From the NCBI GenBank assembly GCA_037954665.1, contig JBBMOL010000012.1, positions 682,001 through 746,000 of the forward strand: 64,000 nucleotides of DNA, in the 5' to 3' direction. The stretch is from Laguncularia racemosa. Its lineage: Eukaryota > Streptophyta > Magnoliopsida > Myrtales > Combretaceae. Under the pieces are notes generated by a model. It did not search any database. It was not told where the DNA came from and saw only the letters and a program-made list of their open reading frames with translations. Positions 32,153-44,373 of this stretch are shown piece after piece (the stretch's first letter is position 1; every line of letters begins with the position of its first letter). Both the position numbers and the translations under genes were made by a program.

Positions 32153-34358
32153 TGTAAACACCTCATTTTTGCCCTAGAAATGAATAATAATTGATAATAG
32201 TCAATTCTTAATTTTTTCCAATTTTTTTCAATTTTTCTTTAATTTAGCATAAATAATAAAAATATCCAAAAAATAAAAATAAATAGGAAAACACATCAAT
32301 TTTGAAAAATGATTTTAGAAATGGCAATAATAAATAATAAATAATTTTTACAAATTTTTGAAATTTCAAAAAATACAAAAAAATAAAAAAATCGCATTGC
32401 ATATATGCAATTTGCGAAATTAGAAAAATCAGGAAAGTGGGCTAGCCCAGCTGGTCCGGACCACGGGCTAAGGCGCGCGCAGGGGGGCTCGGTTGCAGGT
32501 TCGAATCGCGGGGGAAGTATTTTCCGCGTTTTGCATTTTCTTACTTATCCATGACACGTGGCAGCTTCCGATTGGCTGGAGGAAACGCACGCGCTGGGCG
32601 CGTGATCGTCTTTTACCTCGGGCCCGAGATCGCCGGCGGAAGAAAAAATTCGCATTTCGGCCGTTTCGATCCGATTTTTTGCACAAATCCAATAGATCTT
32701 CAACAGAATTGAGATAAACATCATCCAATTAGAATCAAATCTCAACAAATCAAAGGATTTGCACGAATCGGAGTTGGTTTATTTAACCGTCGATCCGATT
32801 TGCTTCGATCGGCGGAAATCCGAGCTTATCCAGCTTGATTTTGAACACCTATAAATAAAGGAGGAGTAGAGGAAGCCAAATCACAGATCACAATTGAGAG
32901 AAAGTGAGAAAATAGAGCAAATCGGAGAGCATCGGAGGAGAACCAAAATCGCGATCACCGACCGGAGTTGAACCACCACCAGGAGACGTTCTGAGAGCGA
33001 ACCACCGCCACTATTGGATTCAGCACCCTCAAGAAGCTAGGATTCGACACCTCACCCGTTGCAAAAGACCGCCGGAACGCTGTGAACGAGCCCTCTCCGC
33101 CGCCGTGTCCGACCGATCCAACCCGACCCGATTCGACCCGACTGACCCGACCCGCGCACCGACCCGGATCCAGGTAAGTCGAATTTTTCGGATTTATTTA
33201 TTTATTTTTTTCAAATTTTGTTTATTTATTTTATTTGTATTTATTTGATTTATTATTTGATTATTTATTTGTTGGTTATTTATTTAGTTATTTATTTATG
33301 CTTTATGTTTTATTTCCATAAGTAGGAAAATGTAGAAATTAGATTTTTAGGATTTAATAATGTAGTAAAATAATAAAAAATAAATAAAAAATAAAAATAA
33401 TAAAAATATAGATAAATAATAAAAATATTAGAAGAAGTGATAATAAAATTTTAGATTTCAAAATAGGATAAATAACAGTTTAGGATAAAATTTTTAACAA
33501 AAATTCAAAAAATATAAAAAAAATCAACAAAAATCATAAAAAAAAATAAAAAAACTATGAAGATCATGAAAATTTAGAAAAATTACAAAAAAATAGTAGA
33601 AGAATCATTAAAATCATAAAAATTATAAAAAAAAATCATAAAATCACAAAAATTTATAAAAATCATAAAATCATAAAAATCATAAAAAATAATAAAAAAT
33701 TTAAAAGAATCATAAAAAATGAGTTTTATCACTTAGAAAAATCATTTTCTTCAAATAAATCCAAAATTGATGTTTTTCCCTAAAAATCAGATTAAAGCTT
33801 AGGCTTAGATTTTTTAGAAAAAAATCCCAAAAATGGTAAAAACATAAATCGAAAGAGATTTCAAAACTAAAATTCACAAACACATTTAAGGTTTTTAGAA
33901 AAGCGAACTAAGGCTTGTTTGATCCTGGATAGCAGGTACGTAGGCACCCATTCGGGTCAACCCATAAAATGAAATAAAAAAAAAAACATTTTCTTGAAAT
34001 AATTCAAAAACATAATAAAAAGTAACAGAAACACAATAAAACACATTTCTAAATAGGAACAATTTTAAAAGACTAGGTGGTAACCGTAAGGTTTTAATAG
34101 GTTGGCCTCCGGACTTAGAAACTCTAGTTTTCCCTTTTCCTCTTTTCAAAAACGAGAAGGGGAAATAACGATGACTAGTGGTCCAAATTAAGACTAATCC
34201 GCTCCTTTAATCTTAATTCAATATTTCCAAACAACAATTGGGTGGCGACTCCAAAAATCAAACGAAATTCCTAACTCAAGTCGATGATTTACATTAGATG
34301 AGCATAGGGTCTAGTCTAGATCGGATTAGGAATGGGAATGCAAAAATTAGACTCAACA
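32153..34358 (+). repeat. 3' LTR of the Ogre-type element
   Basis: 2206 bp, TGTAAACACC..ACTCAACA. The pol III-like A and B boxes are at 32443-32454 and 32498-32508, and the TATA box is at 32850-32857. In the roughly 270 bases I aligned (5' copy from 19861 onwards) I counted 11 differences, all C/T or G/A transitions. The tract 33240-33290 and the A-rich zone differ by small indels. Confidence 0.93.
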
Positions 34359-34363
34359 ATATT

Positions 34364-35239
34364 TAAGTTATATGATGTATTTGCATGGCTCGACCTAGGG
34401 GCCCATAGTGGTAGATCTTTAGGGAGCACCCCAATGATCTTTATGTGACGTTGTCCTTAGTGGAGTTGTGCTTGGAAATGATTTAGGTTGAATGTTGGAT
34501 TAAGTGTTTAAGTAGACATGGGTTCAGGGCCTGTAGTGGCAGTTTACATCATCAAAATTAAGTATTTAAGTGGACATCGGTGTAGGGCCCGTAGTAATAG
34601 TTCCCATCATCAAGTTTAAGGGTTAATAGATCATGAGTGTAGGTCTCGTAGTGGCAACTCCCATCATCAATTTGTGTTCTAATTTGTTAAGCGTGTTAAA
34701 AGGGTCATGAGTATCGTATTGTTGCTTGTGGACTTAATTTATATTATGAAACGGTGCTTGTGTTTAAGTACTGCATAATGCATGTGATACATGTTTATAT
34801 TTGTTCATGCGTGTGTGTTTGTATTATACGTATTGGGCATTAACTCACCCTTCGGGGAATATTTTTTTTTAGATGCAGGTATTGAGGGTATCGATAACAT
34901 AAAAGGAAATTTGGGAACGAATGAACTAGAAAGGGAAGAAGAGGATGATTATCACTACTATTATGGAAAGTAGAACTTAGAATGATTTTGTTATTTGATT
35001 GGAACAAAAAGTGGTTTGTTTTCTAGAAAACATTTAATTGGAATTTTATAGACTTCCACCGTGTTAGATGTTAAATATAGATTTATAAAATTATTTTAAA
35101 GTTGTAGGATGTATTGAATGTCTTTACAAAGGAATTTTAGAATAAAAGGTATTAGAGTTGGTTTAGAGCCTTAAAGGTGTTCTTATGAGATAAGGACACG
35201 TGGCGAGCAATAGCACGGCCCGAGTTTCAAAGCGTTATA
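34364..35239 (+). repeat. 3' LTR of old gypsy element, right part
   Basis: This continues the LTR interrupted at 19321. It contains three imperfect 57-58 bp repeats (about 34505-34665) built on GACAT..AGGGCCCGTAGTGGCAGTTCCCATCATCAA. CATTAACTCACCCTTCGGGG and ATGCAGGTATTGAGGG follow, then an end block CACGTGG..CGGCCCGAG..GCGTTATA. The end block resembles the usual Tekay/Del LTR terminus with the final CA decayed to TA. The open frame at 34791-34973 lies in this LTR and is not a gene. Confidence 0.55.
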
Positions 35240-35240
35240 G

Positions 35241-37336
35241 TGTATTTAATCATTTTTAAAATACTTTAAGTTTTCTCTTAATAAGTTTTGATGATAACCA
35301 AAATATAAAGTCTTTTTTAATAAGTTTGTAAAGTGTACAAGTTAGAAATAAGTTGTTAACTTGAGAAAAAGAGGTGTCTAGTAACTCAAAAAATATATTA
35401 GAGAGTTATGTAGTACTGTATCAAGAAGGTTAACACAACTCGGAGGGTTGCTTAGAAGCTTCACTAGCTATGGAAAAAATGAATATTTTGATTCATATTG
35501 CTCACTACTTAGACCTGATTCTTTAACATTAGTGAATATGAATATATGATGGGTATTTAGACTAGTTCAAACTAATCATAAAGTTGCAGTAATACAAAAT
35601 GAAATCGGTAATGAGGAAGGATATTTCCGGTAACTATGTGTAATATATTAGTATACTTGTATCTAGAATTGATATAAATCTTGATGAGTTATGCATGTAG
35701 CTACCAATGGTGTAAAAGAGATACTTTGGTCCTTGACCAGTAAATAGAGAAGAAGCTTGAAACAAGTAAGTACCCTTTGCTTACTACTTTGTGTTGCGTT
35801 GTGGTTAATGATGTAGGCCACTTGCTTATTATTTTTGAAACCCTATATAATCATTTTTGTGACCATTATAGGGGGATTTAGAATGAAGCTTTAGCTATGT
35901 TGTGGAGTTTGCGTGCTGTTTTGTTATGATTGTGGTGTGATTAGCTAATTGGCTTTGAATATTGGATATGAAAAGCATACTAGAACCACTTGTATGTGGG
36001 GTGAGGGAAAAGGGAGCTTGAAATTAGTGGTTGTACTTTTGGTTGAGAATGAGTTTGGATTGCTAATGATACTTAAGTTGAATGATTAGTGCAACAATGC
36101 ATTAAAAGTTAATCTTTTCTTGGCTGATAAGATTGAGTTCTCAATATTAATTATTTGCATGCATAGCATGGCACAAGAGGACCCAAGGTTCATGTTTAAT
36201 AAGTTGAGAATAAGATCACAACATTCAACATTTTAGAATGCATGTGCAACTCTCCAGGTCTTGAGTCTCTTGTGACTTTCTACGTTAAGCTTATAGAGTT
36301 TTACGAGACTCTCCAGGTTATATTCATGAAGTCTATTACAACTCTCTATGTTATGCTATACAAGTCTCTTGTGACTCTAGGTAAAATTCATGAGTCTTAC
36401 ACAGCTCCCTAGCATGTAAGAAAAATTGGCTAATGTAGTTCAGTTTCAAGTGCATTAACATTGCATTTGTGTGTAATAATGATTTCTAGGATTGTGCTTG
36501 GGTTTTGAAGTGGCAATTAGCTAAAGTTGGTGTGTTGAATGTTTGAGAATGAGTTGATTTGTTGTGTCTGAATTGCTTTGTTTCTTGTTATGTCTTATTT
36601 ATATTTTTGTATTCACTTAGCTCTATAAGGAGCTAAAGGGTTGGTGATTATTGTTGTTGATCTCAAGTACAAGAGTAGGAGTTTGAAGCAATTATATGGG
36701 TTTGGGGACCTTTTGAGAGCATAGCCTATTAAGGAGAAGATCCAAACTTTTGTTTTTCCTTTTATATCTGAGATTGTCATGTTACTAAATATTAAGTTAG
36801 GAAATCGTTTGTAAATATGGAAGACTATTGAGTTGTGTGTCCAGTTATGGTTGCGTAATCTTAATATAGGGATAGTTAAGTGGTCATGGAGAATGGTTTA
36901 AGCCAATAGGCCGATTGTAAGTAAATATTTCCATTGGAAATTGAGTATAGCACGCTACGTAAATGGCTTGCAAATCCAAAAGATTAGGTAAAATAGAGGT
37001 TAAATCAAAGGTTAAGTCAAAAGTTGAGTGACTTAGCTTTGTAAGGGAGCTTTGCCATTTGTTATTAATATGACAAATGTAGGTCCATTAGTTAGGCTTG
37101 AACTTTTGGATTGGATTCATTACAGGTTGTTTGCACGAAAAGTGCCATATGTGCAAGTTACCGATGTCTAAAGTGCTATATAATAGTGTAGTTACGAAGA
37201 ATAGGTACATGTTTTAGGCGTGATTTGCCTTATCCCTGCCTTAGGGATAGAGCAACAACCCATTTTCAAGGTACCGAGTTTGAATAGTTGGGATTGCAAA
37301 GTAGGTAAGCAAAGACTTGGAAGGTAGGGTACTACA
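35241..37336 (+). repeat. LTR-like segment ending at the CCATG duplication
   Basis: No gene is seen. The segment ends GGGTACTACA followed by CCATG, so its right end is a real insertion boundary. Its left end TGTATTTAATCATTTTTAAAATAC weakly resembles the left terminus of the composite insertion at 15302. It shares ordered blocks with 9.3-11.6 kb. At 36240-36410 it has repeated AACTCTCCAGGT/GAGTCTCTTGTGACTCT words. Confidence 0.45.
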
Positions 37337-37341
37337 CCATG
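37337..37341. repeat. Target-site duplication CCATG (right)
   Basis: Second copy of the five bases at 15297-15301. LINE coding sequence resumes right after it with GGATGGAAAAAG. Confidence 0.85.
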
Positions 37342-38115
37342 GATGGAAAAAGAACTTGTTTAACTTGACAAGGCATGAAATTTTGATTAAAGCCATGGCT
37401 TGCTCAATTCCAACTCATTCAATAGGTTGTTTTATTTTATTGATTAAGTGGTGTAATGATGTGAATGGTTTAATTTCTCGAATTTTGTGGTGTCAACAAA
37501 AGTATGAAGGCTATATGCATTAGGTTGATTGGCAATTATTGACTATGTCTTAGAGAGAAGTTAGATTTAAGACTTGTGACTTTTCAATCTAGTTATGTTT
37601 GCAAAATTAGCCTAGAGAATTTAAAGCAATTTGGATGCTATGTGGGTTAGACTTTAAAGGGACTCTATTTTCCTACTATGGACTTTAGAGAGGTTAGGCA
37701 AGGAGTAATGCTTCTTGAGCATGGTCAAACATCTTGAAAGGTAGGTTTGTGATATGTGATGGAGCTATATGACAGATAAGGAACAAAAAGGAAACTAAGG
37801 AACATGTGTTGCCTTTATGTCCTTAGAATCAATGTGTATGGTTTGGAGTGATGGATGTAAGATTAAAGGACAAAAGCTGAGGTCTTTTTTCAAATTGATT
37901 ACAACTTATTCTTAGCAATTGGAGTGGTATTCAAATAAAGGAAGCAGCTGCCAAAATAGCTAGCTATGGTTGCTTAGTTGATTTGGTTGGAGAGATGCAA
38001 AAAGATATATGATTCTAAGGTTTTAGACCTTAGTTTATGCATGGAAAAAGTTGAACAAGTTGTGGGATGAGAGGAGAAGAGCAAAGGTGAATCTACAGAC
38101 ATTACATCCAAGAAA
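37342..38115 (+). pseudogene. L1-type LINE, 3' part: RT thumb end and C-terminal zinc region (decayed)
   Basis: The frame reads GWKKNLFNLTRHEILIKA, then IPTHSIGCFIL and SRILWCQQKY, the conserved block after the plant L1 RT core. Further on, in shifted frames, CDGAI.. and KETKEHVLPLCP..VWFGVMD match the zf-RVT region, followed by a charged tail. It joins in frame to the 5' part ending at 15301. Stops and frameshifts show long inactivity. The exact 3' end and poly(A) tail are not clear. Confidence 0.8.
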
Positions 38116-41100
38116 GGAAGATAAGGTCAAGCTTTTTATTTTCCTTTATCTTTTTCACCGAAAGTTTTTTTTTTAATGCATTATATCTTATTTTTTATTG
38201 AACTAAAAAAGTTATAGGATTTTTATAAAATTTTCCATAAACCATAAATGGATATTAAAAAAATGGGTAAATTATAGAGAGGTTTTTTTTTTTTTTTTGT
38301 AAATTTTAGATATTACAAAAACATCTCAAATTTAAAAAATTCAACACTTGCACCCCTAATAGAAATGTGGGTCCCATTGTTTTTACTTTATTTTTGACCT
38401 AATACTCATTTTTTTTTAGTTGCTTTTTGCTGAATTAATGCAATAGGTTAGATTTTTCATTGTATTGCATTTTCTTATAAAAAAAAATTTCTAAGTCTTA
38501 GAAGTTTAGATAAGCTAGATAGAATGATTGTAGTAGGATCCATATTTTTGTTAGAAGTGAGTATTTCAAATTTATGATAGCTATATAAATCTAAAATTTA
38601 CAAGGTTATCTTCATAATTTAAAAAAAAATTATCTAAAACTCAAGTAAAATGATGTAATTTGTTCCCCCCCTTTTTTCTCCTCAATTTATAATTAAAAAA
38701 CCCTTAACAATAAAACCCAAGTGAACAATATAATTAAGCTTTAGAGTGAAAATGCTAGTTATCAATTCCTCAATAGTGAGAATAGCCTAAGTGACCCAAG
38801 ATAAATTCTTAGAGAAGATAAAGGAAACATGTTTGTAATTTGCTTTATTCTTATATTATGTTAATAAACTCCGTCGTGTGGTAATATAAGTGATTAATTT
38901 TTTAAAAAACTTCCACAAAGATATTTACTGGTTTTTAAACCACTCAAACTTAAAAATTAATTTATACTTACTCACCTACCATATGAGTTTTAATGAAGCA
39001 ATTTTTGTTATTTGTTATATGTTAAATCAATTTTTAATTATATATCTATATACATGGCTTAAAATTCGTGAAAATCATATGAGAGTGGACAATAGGTATT
39101 TATTAAAAGTAGTATAAGCAAATTCAGCAACTAATCTTCTAATTTTAAATTTTCACCTTGAATTTTTAATATCTAATTTAACAACTGGACTCCTCGGAGG
39201 AATTGCTTTATTGAGAGGTCAAAGCTGCAATTGAAGGGTTATTTAATCAGTGACAGGGCAAGTGGCAGGACTTGATTGTACAGTTTTCTTTCCCCACAAA
39301 AGTGCCCGATAATACAAAAAGTGAACAGGAAAAAGAGGATGCAGATTGAAGGAAGCAATAATCATTTGACTACATAATATAATGTATTTATTTCTTAATT
39401 ACACTTCATCCCTCACGCGCCTTCACTTTTTGTGAAGCACCAACCGACGAATGCCGGAGTGGTTTCCATACATTTTCACTCGACAGAACAGAATCCTGCC
39501 CCTTGAAAATGGATTTACATTTGTCACTTATGACAATGATTTCTTTTTTCTTTTCTTTCTTTTTTTATTTATTTTCTGTCAATGTAATTTATGATTAAAA
39601 AGAATATATTTCATCCCATTACAGGATAAGATTTATTTAAAGGAATTCCTAGTTGGCTTGATAATCCAATGATTAAAACAAATCAATCGGGTTAAAAAAA
39701 AATAGTTACTTGATACTCCATTAAGGGAAAAAAAAAGTTACATAATTGGTATTTTCTATGGGGCATAATAATTTTATTTTTAAATTCGGATTACAGGTGG
39801 AATTTTGCTAGTTTATATAAAGTATGTGATTGATGGGATTTTCTATAGCCTTATTTATTATTTTAACGGAATCGGTCTAACTCTTAATTTTACTATTCCG
39901 TTATATATATTAAATCTTTACTATTAATTACCGTCAAATCTCTATTGTTAATAAATACATTAATAATAAAATTGAAGAATAAATTAATTTCATAAAAAAC
40001 ACGAACAGAACTATAAAAATGTTCGTAATTATAATTTCCATCTTTTTAAATTTTAGGAGACTTGAACACTTAATTATTATTAATTTTTTTGGGCCTTATT
40101 GGTCTGATTACCTTAAGGATTTGGTAATTATAAGTGCATTTATTAATTTCCATTGCTTACAAATACATATTTCCTTTTTTCTTTTGCCCAAAGTGCTTAC
40201 TATGCATATTTCATTGCTTAGTATATTCATTAAAAACATTCTAGTTCTTTAACTGAATCAACAGCACGTATTAATTCAATAATCAAGAGCAGGAGATTAA
40301 GCGGGAAATTCATGCTGAGTTGGCAATCTAGATTATTTCCAGGTCAACCATCCTAATAAATCAGGATTTATTTATGATTGATTCCAACTTATTGGTGGAT
40401 ACTTATTGAGATGGGTGAAAATTGGAAAAAAATCTGTGGATGGTTTTCTTAATAAAAAATATAAATGAAATAAATTGATTAGAAATGAGTGGATTTGTTT
40501 CTATTTTAGGCTGATTTTTGTTTTTAATTTTTTTTTTGGAAAGAAATCAAAAGGAAATGAGTAAAAAACTTAAAATGTTATAAAAATACTCTTAAAAGCA
40601 GGAAAAATAAAATCTCCCTTAGTAATTTAGACCAATCATTACTTTGTTTCACTTCTTTTTATTTCTTTTGCATTAACCAAATAAGTAAAAAATGAAATAT
40701 TTTTACAGATTTTTTTTTTTCATTTTTATTGATTTCCTTCCTTTTTCTTTCTTTTTTTTTTCTTTTTCTTTTTAAGCAGGACAAAAATATAAATGGAAAA
40801 AACACACAAAAGGAAAACAAATCCATTGTTAAACCATTACCAACCAATGCCTCCAATCCTCTTCTTTAAGTTTCTTGGAGTCTAGCCAACTCAGAAAGGT
40901 TATTTATTACCTTTCTTCTATTGATATCCCTCACATGAACATCACGCATAGACCTCGATCCGGTTCAAGAACCGGCTCAATACTGCCGATTGGGATGGTA
41001 AGAACCGTAAATCAGTCTTAATTTTTTTTAAATAAAAACTAAAATTTAAAACTATTTCCTTTTTTTTTTTCTTTTTTCTTTTCAATAAATGTCCCCCCCC

Positions 41101-44100
41101 TGTACTCTTGTGATTGTAGCTTACTTGTATTCTGTTTTTTCACTTTACTAGACCAGTTCATAAATTACCAGTGCAACTCGCATAATTATTTTTAGATAGT
41201 ACATCCACAATGTGAAAAAAGTATATTAATTTATTTAATTACACTTATGTATGCAAACTACAAAAACAATGTTATCATTATAAAATGTTATAATGTAAGA
41301 AGTAAAATAAAGTATTATACTACTACCCGTATGTTCACATCATCTAACTTACATAAAATAATTTATAAGTAAATAATAAAAAAAATAGAATATAGAAGTT
41401 GTGGTGCTAATATTTCTAATATTTTTCACTCACTATAAAATTTTATAGGTAGTGCTATAACTTATATTATAATCACCATTATTATGTCATGATTCTAGAA
41501 AGCCTAAACTATTAAAATAGATTATTGGCATCAAGGTAAATGTAAATACTAAAAATTAATGAGAGATTGTGATACCAACTACTTTGATGTTTCATTGATT
41601 TCTATATTAATGCCGTAAAATAGAACATATGAAACTATAGTGAAACGCACGGAAAATATTAAAAGTTAAATAAGTATTGTAAAATATGTTCCCATTTCGT
41701 TTTGTAGTGTGTCAATTACATGCAAGTATTCTTCGTTGCTTTGATGTAGGACATGGAAGCAAAAGTAATTAAAGAAAGAAAAATAATATATGGCGATATG
41801 GAAAATTAAATTAGAAAACTAAATTAAACAATGATTATAATAAATATGCTAAGATATTTACCATCAAATATCAAGAAAAAAAAGAAAAAAAAAACCTTTT
41901 CTTTTTAATTCTTGTCTTTGATCAAATCCTATCTTGCATTTGCATTTGACATCTTTGCAACTTACTTTTCTTTCAAAGTTATTTAAACACTCCTCAATTC
42001 TTAGTGTATTGAAAACTTTCAATGTAGTCATGGTGATGATTATGGAAGAAAGAAAACAACAGTTGAAGGAAAAAATATATATTTTTATAAAGAAGATTAT
42101 TGATAACCTCATACTACTGGTGAATTTTATGATAGCCTCATACCATCAATGAAGAAGATGAAATTACTCCAATCTTGAAGAAAATAATTCAACTCAATAA
42201 TATTATCTCAATTATGTTCAAGACTCTAATAAAAGAGTCTATTTTCATAAAGGAAAAGGCAAATATAAACCATATAATCTAAAAATAATATAACGACTAA
42301 TAATTAGTTATCTAAAAATAATAAAGGAAACTAAAATGTTTTCATAAAGTTAAAAATAATAAGATAACTAAATAAAATAATTAATATAAAAAATTTTATG
42401 TCATACGGATCGATAATGCTAATGTGAATTTTTACCCATATATTCGGAATCCCCATCATGCTCTCTTCCATATATTTTCTCCACAACCTCATGCACTTTA
42501 CTTTTTTGGGGATAAATGCACAATAAGTGTTTCTATTTTCAAATTTAGGCAATTCAATACTTAAAATTTTATTTTTTTTAAATTTAATACTTGTATTTTG
42601 AAATAATATATGATATAGTATCTTTGTTAAATACTAAATTTCTAAAGAATGAAATTTCAGATATTAAATTGCCTAAATTTAAAAGTTTAGGTATTTTGTA
42701 TGCTTTTTTTTCCTCTATTTTTTTGTATATCAACATCAAATAAGTCTTTTTCGAGAAGATAAGTATCCAATATAAAATGTATAAGGGAATTGAAAAAAAT
42801 ATGTGAAGTTGGAATGCAAAACTAAATTAAAAACAAATATAATCAAAGACTAAGAGCTCACTAGTGCTTAACATGGTAATAGCATCTAAATAAGCATACA
42901 TCATCTGATTGTGATGCATATCTACTCTTTCTTTTACTTTTTTTTTTTTTTTTTAACTATTACTTCATAAGTTAGTCTTTGAGATAGATTTAGATTTCTC
43001 ACTTGCTGTTAGCCAATAGAGCAATGCTGCCCTTGTAGCCACGGATGACCATAGGGGGAAAGAAACCCAATATTTCTTATATGATTTCACTAATATCTTT
43101 TTCCCTTGAGCTTATTACCTAAGTAAAAAACATCAATTTTTTTCATACATTATAATATAATTAGTGAATAAGATGAATGAAGTAAAATATTAAAATTTGA
43201 TACTACTAAGTATCTTGGCAGGACCAGATGAATACCCCAAAAATAGAACTTCTCACTTTTCACCATAATTGATTATACATTTCATTAAATAAATACATAG
43301 AAGTATACTCATTTCGCCTTTTAATAAGCTACCGTGATTATTTTTCTAAAATTCTAGAGTTCATTTACTATGCATACTAGAAAGTGCCACGAGGATGGCT
43401 GCTAATGAAATGGTTTTGCATAGATAAATAGATAAAATGCACTCTAACTCTAAATGTAAGAGGATTGCATGTAATATGGACTTAAAAAGCCAAGTTTGCT
43501 CCCTCAGTTTTTGCAACCGTTGTATAAAAATTCTAATTAAATTCAAATTAAAAGACAAGACCTGTAGTACCAAAGTAACCAAACATCTTTATGTCTAGCC
43601 AACTTTACTTCGCTTGCAATGGGCACATTGTCAAGGAGGGATACTATCCCTCATAATGCATCTTCCATATTTGCAAGTTATGCACAAGCACATTTGGGGT
43701 ATATATTATGCAAGTTCCATGCATGAGAATGGCCTATAATACCCAATAAGACAAATGAATATACAACATGTTATTCGTTGGGATGGACATAGGGGCACGA
43801 AAGTAGCCCTTAATAATTAAATTTTTTATAATATATAATTTTAGAGTTTTTTTTTTTTGAAGATGCAACATTTTATACATTCTTATAATAATTGTAACTC
43901 TTACACAATTGATATAAAATAACACAATTCTTTACATTCAAGAGATATTTTTTTATATACATTTTTCATTGAATAAAATTGTTAAAGCAATTAAGAATAG
44001 AAATCTGCCTGGCCCAAATAAAAAGGATCAAAATGTCATTAGCTGAATTGAATGGTACAGCGAAAGTACGAAAAAGTAAATGGTCAAAGAGCGCGTGTAT

Positions 44101-44172
44101 GGATCCATCTCAGACTTGCACTTGTTACGAGCACTCCGAACACGATTCCCAGCTCCTTCGGTGTCGTGTAGA
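38116..44172. other. Intergenic region upstream of the VRN5-type gene
   Basis: About 6 kb, mostly AT-rich with many T/A homopolymers, and no supported coding region. A less AT-biased island lies at about 39180-39530 (GGAATTGC.., CCTCACGCGCCTTCACTTTTTGTGAAG). It could be regulatory or an old unique fragment. A hairpin-forming inverted repeat lies at 42541-42680. Confidence 0.45.
42541..42680. repeat. Inverted repeat, MITE-like hairpin
   Basis: The left arm AAATTTAGGCAATTCAATAC (42541-42560) and right arm ATATTAAATTGCCTAAATTT (42661-42680) are imperfect reverse complements. They are separated by about 100 AT-rich bases. No clear target duplication was identified. Confidence 0.5.
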
Positions 44173-44180
44173 TATATATA
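44173..44180 (+). promoter_or_regulatory. Probable TATA box of the VRN5-type gene
   Basis: TATATATA is followed by a CT/AC-rich stretch typical of a plant 5' leader (CCATCAACGACAAACAAACA). It implies transcription from about 44205. It lies 4.8 kb before the coding start because of a long first intron. Confidence 0.45.
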
Positions 44181-44204
44181 TTAAACTAAAACCCATACGG
44201 AACC

Positions 44205-44373
44205 AACTCAACTACCATCAACGACAAACAAACAAACAGAGAATTCATCCAATCCATCAATTTCATTTTTCTTTACCAACAAAACCCTATTTTTGTTTTC
44301 TGGGTTTTGTTATTTCTTTCTGCAAACCCTAGATTTCGTCTCTTTTTTTTTTCTTTTTTTTTTTTTACCTCAG
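44205..44373 (+). other. Probable 5' non-coding exon of the VRN5-type gene
   Basis: Pyrimidine-rich leader ending CTCAG|GTACTT at 44373/44374. The matching acceptor would be TATATGCAG|GGTG at 48825/48826, an intron of 4452 bases. There is no transcript evidence, and the exon limits are estimates. Confidence 0.4.

Larger units (their letters stand above)
19322..34358 (+). mobile_element. Ogre/Tat-type Ty3/gypsy LTR retrotransposon, nearly intact
   Basis: The element spans 15,037 bp: 5' LTR 19322-21501, primer-binding site 21505-21522, ORF1 22000-23526, gag-protease from 23758, predicted intron 26766-26879, pol to 30339, tandem array about 30850-31965, polypurine tract, 3' LTR 32153-34358. The extra ORF upstream of gag, the intron between protease and RT, two RNase H-like domains, large size and a repeat array between pol and the 3' LTR together match the Ogre branch of the Tat lineage (established knowledge). 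By eye the LTRs differ at about 4% of positions in the stretch I compared. Only one nonsense codon is seen in the long coding regions. Confidence 0.92.
15302..37336 (+). mobile_element. Composite 22 kb LTR-retrotransposon insertion inside the LINE
   Basis: The insert has TG..CA ends (TGTGATAC / GTACTACA, imperfect inverted ends), a 5 bp CCATG duplication, and LINE coding sequence on both sides that joins in frame. Inside are a MITE-like element, a gypsy integrase remnant, an LTR beginning at 18322, the Ogre-type element, the rest of that LTR, and an LTR-like segment ending at 37336. Which internal LTR pairs with the left terminus at 15302 is unresolved. The segment at 35241-37336 or the LTR starting at 18322 are both candidates, and similarity to 15302 onwards is weak in either case. 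Confidence 0.7.
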
